A DNA stretch of 64,000 nucleotides from Pseudomonadota bacterium. GTDB taxonomy: Bacteria; Pseudomonadota; Gammaproteobacteria; Burkholderiales; Rhodocyclaceae. The stretch spans positions 387,842 through 451,841 of the forward strand of contig JAFEDK010000019.1 in the NCBI GenBank assembly GCA_018241665.1, read 5' to 3'. The position numbers were made by a program, and so were the translations under genes. The notes below the pieces were generated by a model that saw only the letters and a list, made by a program, of their open reading frames with translations, made no database searches and was not told where the DNA came from. Below, piece by piece: positions 41,999 to 50,488 of this stretch. Each line of letters begins with the position of its first letter. The stretch's first letter is position 1.

Positions 41999-42805
41999 TC
42001 AGCCCTCTGCCAACTGATCCAGGCAGGCCGCGACCGCCGGCAGTCCTTCGCGGATTGCGGCCGGTCCCGGTGCCAGCAGGATCGCCGACTTGATCTCGAA
42101 GACTCGCCCGTCGCGCACCGCCGGGAGCGCGTCCCAGCCCGGTCGCGACGTGACGTGGCCCGGCTGGAAATGCTTGCCGCACCAGGAGCCGATGATCACC
42201 TCCGGCGCCCGTGGGATGACCAGCGCCGCATCGGCGAGGATCCGCTGCTTCGCATTGGGATGCACCGACAGCTCGCCGAAACAGTCTTCGCCGCCGGCGA
42301 TGCCGATCATCTCGGACACCCAGCGGATGCCGGTGATCAGCGGCTCGTTCCACTCCTCGAAATAAACCTTCGGCCTCCGCCCCAGACTCACCGCGCGAGC
42401 TTCACCACGGGCACGTACCTCTGAAATCGTCGCCTCCAGCTCGGCCACCAGTGCCAGCGCCTTCTGCTCGGCGCCGACCAACCGGCCGACGGTCTCCACC
42501 ATGGCGAGGATGCCATCCACGCTGCGGTGGTTGAAGACATGCACCGCCACCCCGGCCTTCACCAGATCCCGCGCGATATCGCCCTGCAGATCGGAGAAAG
42601 CCAGTACCAGGTCCGGCTCGACGGCCAGGATGCGCTCGATCTTGGCACTGCTGAAGCCACTGACCTTGGGCTTCTCCTTGCGCGCCCGCGGCGGATGGGT
42701 GGTGAAGCCGGAGATGCCGGCGATGCGCGCCTCCTCGCCGAGCAGGTAGAGCACCTCGACGGTTTCGGTAGACAGGCAGACGATGCGTTGGGGCAGACGG
42801 GACAT
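41999..42805 (-). CDS. BtuF-like cobalamin-binding protein without signal peptide
   Basis: A 268-residue protein of the periplasmic iron/cobalamin-binding fold (PRIVCLSTETVEVLYLLGEE, AGISGFTTHPP, LVLAFSDLQGDIAR, then VYFEEWNEPLITG and GSWCGKHFQPGHV). It begins directly with MSRLPQRIVCLS, so no export signal is seen, and no in-frame upstream extension would supply one. It is the last gene of the leftward cobalamin unit. It may be a cytoplasmic relative, as many genomes carry such 'cobalamin-binding proteins' near B12 genes, or the ligand may be something else. Confidence 0.75.
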   Translation of the reverse strand: MSRLPQRIVCLSTETVEVLYLLGEEARIAGISGFTTHPPRARKEKPKVSGFSSAKIERILAVEPDLVLAFSDLQGDIARDLVKAGVAVHVFNHRSVDGILAMVETVGRLVGAEQKALALVAELEATISEVRARGEARAVSLGRRPKVYFEEWNEPLITGIRWVSEMIGIAGGEDCFGELSVHPNAKQRILADAALVIPRAPEVIIGSWCGKHFQPGHVTSRPGWDALPAVRDGRVFEIKSAILLAPGPAAIREGLPAVAACLDQLAEG

Positions 42806-42814
42806 GGTTTCGCG

Positions 42815-43831
42815 TTATCGGGGATAAGGGGTCGGACAAGGCTGGCGGTCACCGGCCGGGTTGCATAGCCGGACCTGGGCCAGGAAGGCTTCCGCCGCCG
42901 CCCGCGGGGCCGCACTGTCGACCTTCAGCTGCTCGGTGTCGCCCGCTGGCAGGCGCCAGGCGCGCTGGACCACATACAGGTAGTCCGGCCCCTCGATGGC
43001 CTTCACGACCGCCATCTCGGCGTAGTTGGTGTCCGGCACCCGGGGGCAGACCAGGTAGGTCTGCGCGATCTCGCCGCTGGCCTCGTCGCCGGGCAGAGCC
43101 TCCACCGGACCAGCCGGCAAGCCGCAGCGGGACTCGCGTGCCCGTTGCATGCCTTCAAGCAGGGCCCGCGCCTGGCCCCGGCTGTTCACCCGCGGCAGGC
43201 CCTGCACGCCGATCAGCTGCGTCCATTCCCGCGGACTGTCGCCGAGGGGCACGAAATCCGCATTCCAGCCCCGTGCGCCGGCACTGTTGGCGGCCGGCAC
43301 ACTGTCCGGCGGCAACGGCAGGTTGAGCCAGCGCACCTGCCCGGCAGCCTCCTCGGTGCTACGGACCGCCGCCAGTTCCTGCAGGCGGCGCAGCGGGGGG
43401 TCGAGCTCGGCCTGGAAATCGGTGGCACTGCTCTCGCTGACCTTCAGCTGGGAACGGCTGGCCTCGAAGCTGTACCACACGTCGTAGTGGCGTACCACGC
43501 CGCAGGCCTGCACCGACCAGCGCTCGAGAGCGTGGTGCACGCGGTACGGGCGGGTCTCGATGAGGTCCGGCGCGGCCTGCACCGTATCGAAGACGATCAT
43601 GTCCCTGCAGGCCTTGCTGCGCCGGCCTTCCAGTTCCTCGATGCGTTCCACGACCTTGTCCTGGGCCGCCGCCTGGCGCCATGCGCCGGCATAGCCCGGC
43701 ACCTTGCGCTGATCGGCGGGAACGGCGGCCACCTGGCCGATGCGGGTGACGACCTCGCCGGGCAGCGGGCCGGCATCGGCCATCCGCAGCGCCGCCGCCA
43801 GCACCAGGCCCAGCAGGAAACGGCCTTTCAT
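42815..43831 (-). CDS. Exported protein of unknown function in the cobalamin cluster
   Basis: A 338-residue protein with a signal peptide (KGRFLLGLVLAAALRMADAG) and no domain I can name. Visible points are an early helical part (GEVVTRIGQVAAVPADQRK), a Trp/Tyr-containing middle and seven Cys after the signal peptide, several near the ends (SKACRD, QACGVVR, YLVCPRVP, VRLCNPAGDRQPCP). Its ATG overlaps the TGA of btuF (ATGA), so it is made with the B12-binding protein. A role in corrinoid handling is only inferred from position. Confidence 0.65.
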   Translation of the reverse strand: MKGRFLLGLVLAAALRMADAGPLPGEVVTRIGQVAAVPADQRKVPGYAGAWRQAAAQDKVVERIEELEGRRSKACRDMIVFDTVQAAPDLIETRPYRVHHALERWSVQACGVVRHYDVWYSFEASRSQLKVSESSATDFQAELDPPLRRLQELAAVRSTEEAAGQVRWLNLPLPPDSVPAANSAGARGWNADFVPLGDSPREWTQLIGVQGLPRVNSRGQARALLEGMQRARESRCGLPAGPVEALPGDEASGEIAQTYLVCPRVPDTNYAEMAVVKAIEGPDYLYVVQRAWRLPAGDTEQLKVDSAAPRAAAEAFLAQVRLCNPAGDRQPCPTPYPR

Positions 43832-44697
43832 CGCTTGGCGCGGGCTTCTTCGAGCTGGCCGCACAGGCGCTCGGCCCCGTCGAGGATGCGCGGCGTGTGA
43901 CGCTGGATCTGGTCCGGCGGAATGAAGAACAGATTGCCCCGGGCCACCGCCGGCAGCTTGGTCCATTTACGCCAGTCGTCCAGCCACTCCGGCCGGCTCT
44001 CGCCCATCCCGCTGGCAACGAGGACATCCGGCGCAGCCGCCAACACCGCCTCCACGTCGATGGTCGGCGCCAGCACCGGCAGCTTGGCGAATACATTGTC
44101 GCCGCCGCACAGGCGGATCACGTCGGAAATGAGGTGCTCGCCGTTAATGGTCATCAGCGGCCGGTTCCAGATCTCGTAGAAGACCCGCAGCTTCGGTCGC
44201 CCGGAGTACCTGGCCGCCAGCGCCGCATGGCGGTTGCGGAAGGCCTGTGCGGCAGCATCCGCCACGGCCTCGCTGCCAGCCAGGCGACCGAGCTGGGACA
44301 GGCTGCGGGCTACGTCCTCGATACGCCGCGGCTCGTTGATGAAGACCGGAACACCAAGGGCTTTCAGCTTGTCCAGATGGGCGTCCCGGTTGCCGCTCTT
44401 CCAGGCGACCACCAGGTCGGGCTTGAGGGCGGCGACCTTTTCCATGTCCGGCGCCGTATAGCTGCCAACCCGCGGGATCTTGCCCGCCGCCTGCGGGTAG
44501 TCGCTGTACTGCACCGCACCGACCACCCGGTCGCCGGCACCGGCGGCGAACAGCAGCTCGGTCACATGGGGTGCCAGGCTGACGATCCGCCGGGCCGGCT
44601 GGGCAAGACGGAGGGTCTGGCCCTGATCGTCGGTGACATCGATGGAAGCCCGGGCGAAACCGGAAACGAGCAACAAGCCGAGAAGAAGCCCACGCAT
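43828..44697 (-). CDS. btuF: Periplasmic cobalamin ABC binding protein BtuF
   Basis: A 289-residue binding protein with signal peptide (MRGLLLGLLLVSGFARA). Family motifs: ARRIVSLAPHVTELLFAAGA, GAVQYSDYPQAA, PDLVVAWKSGN, YEIWNRPLMTING and CGGDNVF. The cognate permease and ATPase (btuC, btuD) are not in the window. It lies 24 bp after cobD and overlaps the unknown exported-protein gene. Confidence 0.88.
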   Translation of the reverse strand: MRGLLLGLLLVSGFARASIDVTDDQGQTLRLAQPARRIVSLAPHVTELLFAAGAGDRVVGAVQYSDYPQAAGKIPRVGSYTAPDMEKVAALKPDLVVAWKSGNRDAHLDKLKALGVPVFINEPRRIEDVARSLSQLGRLAGSEAVADAAAQAFRNRHAALAARYSGRPKLRVFYEIWNRPLMTINGEHLISDVIRLCGGDNVFAKLPVLAPTIDVEAVLAAAPDVLVASGMGESRPEWLDDWRKWTKLPAVARGNLFFIPPDQIQRHTPRILDGAERLCGQLEEARAKR

Positions 44698-44721
44698 TCA
44701 GAAATCTTTCAGTAAAGGTCG

Positions 44722-45693
44722 TTACAGTCGGCCGAGCGCCGCCGCCAGGCGCGACCACTCGGTCTCGTCGCCTGGCAGGCCGAAGCGCAGACCGGACGGG
44801 GTTTCGAATAGACGGGTCAGGATGCCCTGCTCCGCAAGGCGGGCGTGAATGTCGGCCGCACGGGACGTCGGCCGCCATTGGAACAATGCCGTACCAGCAC
44901 CACCGGCAAGACCGTGGCGATCCAGCAAATCAGCGAGCCGGCGGCTGTCGGCCGTCAGGCTCTCCCGCGTCGCGTGCTGCCAGGCCCGGTCGGCCAGCGC
45001 CGCGGCAGTCACCGCCCGCGCCGGGCCGGATACCGCCCACGGCCCGAGCCGCTCGGCCAGTTGCACGCGCAGCGCCGCCTCGGCAAACACGAAACCGACC
45101 CGCGCCCCGGCCAGGCCGAAGAATTTGCCCACCGAGCGCAACACCACCAGGCCGGGACTCCCCACCAGCGGCACCAGGCTGTCGGCTGGATCGGCATCGA
45201 TGAAGGCCTCATCCACGATCAGGCGCCCGCCACGGCTCGCCAGGTCTTCCCGCCAGGCCAGCAGTTGCCGGCGCAAGAAACGCTGGCCGTCCGGATTGTT
45301 GGGCTGTACCAGCAGCAGCGTGTCGGCGTCGCGCACTGCGGCATCGATGCGCTCGGCCGGCAATGCCTGCAGCGCGTGGCCGCGCCACGCGTGGGGATGC
45401 TCCGCGTAAGTCGGCGCCAGCGTGACCACGCGGCCGGGCGGAAAGCACGCCGGCAGCACCTGGATCGCCGCCTGCGAGCCGGCCACCGGCAGCAGTTCCG
45501 GGCTGCCGTAATAGGCTGCGGCAGCGGCCTCCAGACCGTCGTCGTCCTCCGGCAGACGTTGCCAGACCTCTGGCGCCAGCGCCGGCACCGGATAGGCCCG
45601 GGGATTGATGCCGGTGGACAGATCGACCCATTCGCCCAGCGGAATGCCGTAGCGCTGCGCCGCGCTACGCAGGCGACCGCCGTGCTCAAGCAT
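44722..45693 (-). CDS. cobD: L-threonine-O-3-phosphate decarboxylase CobD
   Basis: A 323-residue PLP enzyme (aminotransferase class I fold) making (R)-1-amino-2-propanol phosphate for the cobalamin side chain. HGG near the start, [26 protein letters not shown], the VDEAFID strand and the PLP-lysine region [16 protein letters not shown] are diagnostic. In Pseudomonas nomenclature it is CobC. The start overlaps the 3' end of cbiB by eight bases. Confidence 0.93.
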   Translation of the reverse strand: MLEHGGRLRSAAQRYGIPLGEWVDLSTGINPRAYPVPALAPEVWQRLPEDDDGLEAAAAAYYGSPELLPVAGSQAAIQVLPACFPPGRVVTLAPTYAEHPHAWRGHALQALPAERIDAAVRDADTLLLVQPNNPDGQRFLRRQLLAWREDLASRGGRLIVDEAFIDADPADSLVPLVGSPGLVVLRSVGKFFGLAGARVGFVFAEAALRVQLAERLGPWAVSGPARAVTAAALADRAWQHATRESLTADSRRLADLLDRHGLAGGAGTALFQWRPTSRAADIHARLAEQGILTRLFETPSGLRFGLPGDETEWSRLAAALGRL

Positions 45694-46627
45694 GGATGCA
45701 CACGCTGACGATGGCGACGCCCAGCAACCACAGCCACACGCTGTTCTGCACCAGGGCCAGCGCCTTGTCGATGTCCGCCGCGGCCGCCGGACGACCGGCG
45801 CCCAGGGACGGACGGGTCTCCAGGTGGCCGTGGTAGATCGCCGGACCGCCGAGGGAGAGGTCCAGCGCGCCGGCGCCGGAAGCCATCACCGGGCCAGCAT
45901 TGGGGCTGTCCCAGGTCGGCGCCTGGGTGCGCCAGCAGCGCAGCGCGGTCGCCGTGTGGCCGAGCAGCGCGTAGCTCAGCGCGGTCAGCCGCGCCGGGAT
46001 GAAATTGAGCACGTCGTCGATGCGCGCCGCCGCCCAGCCGAAGCGCAGGTAACGCTCCGTGCGGTAGCCCCACATCGCGTCCAGCGTGTTGGCGAGGCGG
46101 AACATCAGCGCTCCCGGCCCACCCAGCAGCGCAAACCAGAACAGCGCGCCGAAGATCGCATCGTTGCCGTTCTCCAGCACCGATTCGACGGTGGCCTTGG
46201 CCACGCCGGACTCGTCCAGCTCGGCCGTGTCGCGGGACACGATCCACGACAGGCGGCCGCGCGCACCGGCCAGATCACCAGCCGCCAGAGGGGTGGCCAC
46301 AGCCCGCGCATGTTCGGCCAGGCTGCGGCCACCGATCGCCGCGTACAGCAGCACCACGTCGAGCAGCATGCCGAACCAGAAATGCCCCTCCCGCAGCGAG
46401 CCGGCCAGCGCAACCCACGGCAACACCGCCACGCTCCAGGCGAGCAGGCCGACGGCCCGGTTGATGACGCCGATGCGGCGGAACAGGCGCTCGACGGCCG
46501 CCGCGTAGCGGCCGAAGCCGACCAGCGGGTGGTAGCGGCGTGGCTCGCCGAGCAGGTGATCGAGCAGCAGACCGAGGGCCATCGGAACGGCGATCGGCAG
46601 CAGGGCGAGGAGGTATACAGCGGACAT
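45686..46627 (-). CDS. cbiB: Adenosylcobinamide-phosphate synthase CbiB
   Basis: A 313-residue membrane protein joining aminopropanol phosphate to adenosylcobyric acid. Family motifs: [70 protein letters not shown] and [12 protein letters not shown]. The ATG at 46627 is 39 bp from the divergent cobQ start. The same frame stays open far to the right (to 48097) only because of GC-rich antisense of cobQ. Confidence 0.93.
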   Translation of the reverse strand: MSAVYLLALLPIAVPMALGLLLDHLLGEPRRYHPLVGFGRYAAAVERLFRRIGVINRAVGLLAWSVAVLPWVALAGSLREGHFWFGMLLDVVLLYAAIGGRSLAEHARAVATPLAAGDLAGARGRLSWIVSRDTAELDESGVAKATVESVLENGNDAIFGALFWFALLGGPGALMFRLANTLDAMWGYRTERYLRFGWAAARIDDVLNFIPARLTALSYALLGHTATALRCWRTQAPTWDSPNAGPVMASGAGALDLSLGGPAIYHGHLETRPSLGAGRPAAAADIDKALALVQNSVWLWLLGVAIVSVCIHA

Positions 46628-46666
46628 GGGATAATCGAAGGCTTTCTGCACCCGAGATTGTAAGTC

Positions 46667-48178
46667 ATGCGCCACGCCAACACCCTGATGGTTCAGGGCA
46701 CCACGTCCGACGCGGGCAAAAGTACCCTGGTCGCCGGCCTCGCCCGCCTGCTGTGGCGGCGCGGCGTGCGGGTGGCGCCGTTCAAGCCGCAGAACATGGC
46801 CCTCAACTCGGCGGTGACGGTGGATGGCGGCGAAATCGGCCGTGCCCAGGCCCTGCAGGCAGTGGCCGCCGGCCTGGAACCCCACACCGACATGAACCCG
46901 GTGCTGCTCAAGCCCTCCACCGACATCGGCGCCCAGGTCATCATCCACGGCCGCGCAGTGGCCAACCTGTCGGCCCGCGACTACCACGAGTACAAGCCTC
47001 GGGCAATGGCCGCGGTGCTGGAAAGCTACGGCCGCCTGACGGACAAGTACGAGGCTGTGCTCGTCGAAGGCGCCGGCAGCCCGGCGGAAATCAACCTGCG
47101 CGACCGGGACATCGCCAACATGGGCTTCGCTGAAGAGGTGGACTGCCCGGTGATCCTCGTCGCCGACATCGACCGTGGCGGCGTCTTCGCCCACCTGGTC
47201 GGCACCCTCGACCTGCTGTCGCCCAGCGAGCAGGCCCGCGTGAAGGGCTTCGTGATCAACCGCTTCCGCGGGGACATCGGCCTGCTGCAGTCCGGCCTCG
47301 ACTGGCTGGAAGAACGCACCGGCCGGCCCGTGCTGGGCGTGCTGCCCTACCTGCACGGCCTCTTCCTCGACGCCGAGGATGCGCTGGCTGACGCCCGCGC
47401 CGAGAAGGGCGAAGCCCGCCTGCGCGTGGTCGCACCGGTCTATCCGCGCATCTCCAACCATACCGACCTGGACGCCTTGCGCCTGCACCCGCAGGTGGAT
47501 TTCAGCTGGGTCGGCCCCGGCCAGCCCATTCCGCCGGCCGACCTGATCGTGCTGCCCGGCTCCAAGTCCGTGCAGGCCGATCTGGCCTGGCTGCGCGCCC
47601 AGGGCTGGGAGGCGGCGCTCCGCCGCCACCTGCGCTACGGCGGCAAGCTGGTGGCGATCTGCGGCGGCTACCAGATGCTCGGCCGCCAGCTCCATGATCC
47701 GCAGGGCCTCGAAGGCGCTCCGGCCAGCCTGCCCGGCCTCGGCCTGCTCGACGTGGAAACCACGCTGGAGGCCGAAAAGCAGCTGATCAATGTCAGCGGC
47801 ACGCTGGCGCTGCCCGGCGCGCCGAAGGTCCAGGGCTACGAGATCCACATGGGCGTCACCCGCGGCGCGGCCCTTGAACGCCCCGCCGCCCATCTGGCCG
47901 ACGGCCGTCCCGACGGCGTGCAGTCGGACGACGGGCAGATCCTCGGCACCTATCTGCATGGCCTGTTCGACCACCCGGACGCCCTCGCCGCACTGCTGGC
48001 CTGGGCCGGCGTCAGCGACGCGGCGCGCGTCGACCTCGCGGCCCGCCGCCAAGCCGACCTCGACCGCCTCGCCGACAGCATGGAAAAACACCTCCATCTG
48101 GACCGCCTCGCCGCCTGCTTCGGCGATGGCGCCGCAGCCCGTGCCTTGCGTCCGTCATCGCCGGTGGCGCTTGCTTGA
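46667..48178 (+). CDS. cobQ: Cobyric acid synthase CobQ (CbiP)
   Basis: A 503-residue amidotransferase that amidates cobyrinic acid a,c-diamide at four positions using glutamine. The N-terminal P-loop-like domain has [33 protein letters not shown] and [13 protein letters not shown]; the C-terminal class I glutaminase-like domain contains the nucleophile Cys in [12 protein letters not shown] and the His in GTYLHGLFD. Length is normal. It is divergent from cbiB with a very short shared promoter gap that has no room for a cobalamin riboswitch. Confidence 0.95.
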   Translation: MRHANTLMVQGTTSDAGKSTLVAGLARLLWRRGVRVAPFKPQNMALNSAVTVDGGEIGRAQALQAVAAGLEPHTDMNPVLLKPSTDIGAQVIIHGRAVANLSARDYHEYKPRAMAAVLESYGRLTDKYEAVLVEGAGSPAEINLRDRDIANMGFAEEVDCPVILVADIDRGGVFAHLVGTLDLLSPSEQARVKGFVINRFRGDIGLLQSGLDWLEERTGRPVLGVLPYLHGLFLDAEDALADARAEKGEARLRVVAPVYPRISNHTDLDALRLHPQVDFSWVGPGQPIPPADLIVLPGSKSVQADLAWLRAQGWEAALRRHLRYGGKLVAICGGYQMLGRQLHDPQGLEGAPASLPGLGLLDVETTLEAEKQLINVSGTLALPGAPKVQGYEIHMGVTRGAALERPAAHLADGRPDGVQSDDGQILGTYLHGLFDHPDALAALLAWAGVSDAARVDLAARRQADLDRLADSMEKHLHLDRLAACFGDGAAARALRPSSPVALA

Positions 48179-48210
48179 CCCCATCCCCGCCCCTCTCTAA
48201 CATTCGCCGC

Positions 48211-48405
48211 ATGGACGCCGAACTCGCTTCTCTCGAACAGAAACTCGAACAACTGATCAGCCATTGCACGGCTGCTCGGACTGAAAACCAACGCCTGCGG
48301 GAACGGGTCGCCAGCCTCGAAAGTGCCAACCAGGAACTCAACGCCAAGCTGGGCCAGGTCGGTAGCCGTCTCGAGGATCTTCTCGCCCGCATCCCTGAGG
48401 CCTGA
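48211..48405 (+). CDS. ZapB-like small coiled-coil protein
   Basis: A 64-residue all-helical protein (ELASLEQKLEQLISHC, then RLRERVASLESANQELNAKL) resembling the short coiled-coil proteins that precede zapA in many beta- and gammaproteobacteria (TIGR02449/ZapB-like). It probably assists Z-ring assembly. It is one base short of overlapping the zapA start and is surely co-transcribed with it. Confidence 0.75.
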   Translation: MDAELASLEQKLEQLISHCTAARTENQRLRERVASLESANQELNAKLGQVGSRLEDLLARIPEA

Positions 48406-48406
48406 C

Positions 48407-48703
48407 ATGGAACAGCTGGACATCAAGCTGCTGGGACGCGAATACCGCGTAGCCTGCAAACCGGAAGAAAAGGAAGGCCTGCTGGCCGCCGTAGCCTATC
48501 TGGACGGCAAGATGCGGGACCTGGCCACCAAGACCAACTCATCCGGCGAACGCCTCGCCGTCATGACGGCCCTGAATATCAGCCACGAATTTCTGCAACA
48601 TCAACGCGCCGGCGGGTTTGACATCCCGACGCTCAAGCGTAGAATCGAGCACATAAACGGTCGCCTCGATACAGCCCTCGCCGAACAGGAAAACCTGTTC
48701 TGA
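48407..48703 (+). CDS. zapA: Cell division protein ZapA
   Basis: A 98-residue ZapA, which cross-links FtsZ filaments. The beginning LDIKLLGREYRVACKPEEKE and the helical GLLAAVAYLDGKMRDLA are typical, followed by the coiled-coil C-terminus. Its position ahead of the 6S RNA gene is a conserved proteobacterial arrangement. Confidence 0.93.
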   Translation: MEQLDIKLLGREYRVACKPEEKEGLLAAVAYLDGKMRDLATKTNSSGERLAVMTALNISHEFLQHQRAGGFDIPTLKRRIEHINGRLDTALAEQENLF

Positions 48704-48740
48704 GTACGGTAGATCCGGGCCACCTGAAAGAGTTTGATAA

Positions 48741-48921
48741 ATCCCCTGCGGTGTTGGTCAAGGCTTAAAACTCCTTGAACCAATGTCTTCGTGACATGGG
48801 TCGCTGCCCATAGAAACCGTTGGTGTGCGCGCTCCTCGTCGAACGTGCCTGATACGGAAGGAATGCGGCCCCCCTGAACTCCGGTTCAGGATGAAGGCCT
48901 GACGGCACGCGCGGGGGACCC
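48741..48921 (+). ncRNA. ssrS: 6S RNA
   Basis: About 180 nt directly after zapA, the usual ssrS place. The ends pair (CCCCTGCGGTG near 48744 with CACGCGCGGGGG near 48906-48917). Conserved pieces such as GCGGTGTTGGTCAAGG, CCTTGAACCAATGTC and the 3' GGCCTGACGGCACGCG are present. A GATAAA box just upstream (48735-48740) can serve as -10. 6S RNA mimics an open promoter and holds sigma-70 RNA polymerase in stationary phase. Exact ends are estimates. Confidence 0.8.
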
Positions 48922-48927
48922 ATAAAG

Positions 48928-48958
48928 AAAAGGCGCAGACCACCGGTCTGCGCCTTTT
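48928..48958. terminator. Bidirectional terminator between 6S RNA and the cytochrome c5 gene
   Basis: Perfect AAAAGGCGCAGACC / GGTCTGCGCCTTTT inverted repeat with a three-base loop; A and T runs on both sides allow termination in both directions. Confidence 0.92.
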
Positions 48959-49008
48959 CCATTTCTGCTCCGGCTTTTGCCCCGCAAGGCAAAAGCCGGC
49001 CAGCGAAT

Positions 49009-49464
49009 TTATTCCGGAGCCTTGAAGCTGGCACCCGCCTTGTTGGCCAGGAAGGCCACGGCGCGCTTCAGTTCGTCGTCGGTCAGATCGGCCGCGCCAC
49101 CACGCGGGGGCATGGCGTTCTTGCCGGCGGCGGCGGATTTCACCAGACCCTCGAAACCCTGGGCGATACGCGGGCCCCAGGCAGCCTTGTCGCCAGCCTT
49201 CGGCGCACCCGCTGCACCACTCTCGTGACACGCAGCGCAAACGGCCTTGAAGATGTCCTCACCCTTGCGGCTGCCCGGAGCTGCGGCCGGCGCGGCGGCC
49301 AGCTCGATCTTGGCGACCGGCTGAACCAGCTTGGCAGCCAGTTCTTCATCGACGGCAGCCTTCTTGCCACAGCCCACGAGCTGGGTAGCAAGCGCCGCAA
49401 CACCGATGGAAAGCGCAATCCGCGCATAGGAACGAACAGGGGCAGAACGACCAAGATCCGACAT
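49009..49464 (-). CDS. Lipoprotein cytochrome c5
   Basis: A 151-residue monoheme cytochrome. Lipobox LVGC (residues 29-32) marks it as a membrane-anchored lipoprotein; the Ala/Pro-rich linker is followed by the heme motif CAACH (C76, C79, H80) and the distal Met in NAMPPRGG, in the cytochrome c5 (CccA-like) family. The ATG at 49464 follows GAGGAAT; the longer form from 49524 would spoil the signal peptide. A sigma-70 promoter lies at 49505-49534. Confidence 0.9.
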   Translation of the reverse strand: MSDLGRSAPVRSYARIALSIGVAALATQLVGCGKKAAVDEELAAKLVQPVAKIELAAAPAAAPGSRKGEDIFKAVCAACHESGAAGAPKAGDKAAWGPRIAQGFEGLVKSAAAGKNAMPPRGGAADLTDDELKRAVAFLANKAGASFKAPE

Positions 49465-49504
49465 GCTGAATTCCTCGAGTACTGGCAAATTTAGTAAAGC
49501 ATTG

Positions 49505-49534
49505 ATTATAGCGGGGCCATTCACCTTCTGTCAG
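49505..49534 (-). promoter_or_regulatory. Sigma-70 promoter of the cytochrome c5 gene
   Basis: CTGACA (-35), 18-bp spacer and a perfect TATAAT (-10) on the minus strand, ending 41 bp before the ATG. Confidence 0.7.
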
Positions 49535-49611
49535 GCAAAGCATGGACTTTGCCGTCGTTTCACGCTATGCTGCGCGCCTCGCATGAGAATGCGCAGCATT
49601 GTTTCCGCAAG

Positions 49612-49688
49612 GCGCCCGTAGCTCAGCTGGATAGAGTACTGCCCTCCGAAGGCAGGGGTCGAACGTTCGAATCGTTTCGGGCGCGCCA
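49612..49688 (+). tRNA. tRNA-Arg (anticodon CCG)
   Basis: A 77-nt tRNA with encoded CCA: acceptor stem GCGCCCG/CGGGCGC, D-arm GCTCAGCTGGATAGAG, anticodon stem-loop CTGCC-CTCCGAA-GGCAG, T-loop GTTCGAATC. It is the likely integration site of the element to its right, whose integrase gene starts 0.8 kb downstream. Confidence 0.95.
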
Positions 49689-49696
49689 CAAATTCA

Positions 49697-49729
49697 ATGG
49701 GTTGGATCGAAAGATCCAGCCCATTTTTG
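49697..49729 (+). terminator. Terminator after tRNA-Arg
   Basis: ATGGGTTGGATC-GAAA-GATCCAGCCCAT with one G-T pair, followed by a T-run; GAAA tetraloop. It ends the tRNA transcript. Confidence 0.85.
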
Positions 49730-49865
49730 TTTTTGGCCCATTCTTGGCCCAAATTTAGCCCACCTCTGGCCCACGGTTTTTTCGTCCCGCTTAGCAAGGG
49801 GATGATTTGCCCCCTGCTCTCCTGGCCCAGGCTATAACAGGCTTCGGATACGCTCCTGCTCCGCA

Positions 49866-50117
49866 CTACTCTCCCCCATCACCCGTTGGCTTACCTTCAT
49901 TCGGAAGGTGTTCAGCGAGTTGCTCCAGTCGACACGCAAAGTAATCGCACAGACGGTCAAGGTTGTCCGTCACGGTGCTGTAGCCGGGGTGGTTAGCAAT
50001 CTTCGACAGGGTCATCCGATTGATCCCAGTCTGTGCGGCAACCTCCGTCATCGTGATCACGCGGCGCTCACGAAACTCCTTTTCTGCAATTAGCTCCTTG
50101 AGCCTAAACCTGATCAT
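49866..50117 (-). CDS. Small Cro/CI-type repressor (XRE family)
   Basis: An 83-residue helix-turn-helix protein: MIRFRLKELIAEKEFRERR, then MTEVAAQTGINRMTLSKIAN as the HTH and LDRLCDYFACRLEQLAEHLP. This is the short XRE type (HTH_26-like). The ATG at 50117 is preceded by CAGGTG; a GTG start at 50126 is possible. It is divergent from the excisionase-like and integrase genes, as expected for an element repressor. Confidence 0.8.
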   Translation of the reverse strand: MIRFRLKELIAEKEFRERRVITMTEVAAQTGINRMTLSKIANHPGYSTVTDNLDRLCDYFACRLEQLAEHLPNEGKPTGDGGE

Positions 50118-50172
50118 GACTAGCACCTGAGTGTGTTTTGTTGCGGATGATTAAAAATATTATCGTTCGTAG

Positions 50173-50201
50173 TTGACGTTACGCATAGATGTGATTAAAT
50201 T
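50173..50201 (+). promoter_or_regulatory. Putative promoter of the excisionase/integrase genes
   Basis: TTGACG (-35), 17-bp spacer and TAAATT (-10) in an AT-rich stretch between the divergent repressor and excisionase-like genes. Confidence 0.45.
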
Positions 50202-50251
50202 TGTTATCAGGTGATCGCAAAACGCAACCACCGATAACCAAGGAGAGCATC

Positions 50252-50488
50252 ATGGAACTGACCTACCTCACCACGGACGAGTTGTCGGAGCGCATCAAGT
50301 ACGACCCCCGGACAATTCGCGAACGTCTGAAGGACAGCGTATTGATTGAAGGAACCCACTACATCCGTCCATTCGGGGGACGCAAGATTCTGTACATCTG
50401 GGAACACATCAAGCGGGACATGGGCTTGAAGTCGGCGGCAACCCACTTCGCTATTCCGATGGCAAACGGAGGTGTGTGCCATGGGTAG
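50252..50488 (+). CDS. Excisionase-like DNA-binding protein
   Basis: A 78-residue protein starting MELTYLTTDELSERIKYDPR, with a winged-helix pattern (RTIRERLKDSVLIEGTHYIR, then GGRKILYIWEHIKRDM) as in phage excisionases of the AlpA/Xis class. A strong AAGGAGAG ribosome site precedes the ATG. Its 3' end overlaps the integrase start by eight bases. Confidence 0.75.
   Translation: MELTYLTTDELSERIKYDPRTIRERLKDSVLIEGTHYIRPFGGRKILYIWEHIKRDMGLKSAATHFAIPMANGGVCHG

Noticed and set aside
46628-46666. Cobalamin riboswitch in front of the B12 genes
   Set aside because: The gap is 39 bp, far too short for the roughly 200-nt element.
46628-48097. N-terminal extension of the cbiB frame to 803 codons
   Set aside because: The extension is antisense to cobQ and has no family similarity; CbiB proteins are about 310-320 residues and start at 46627.
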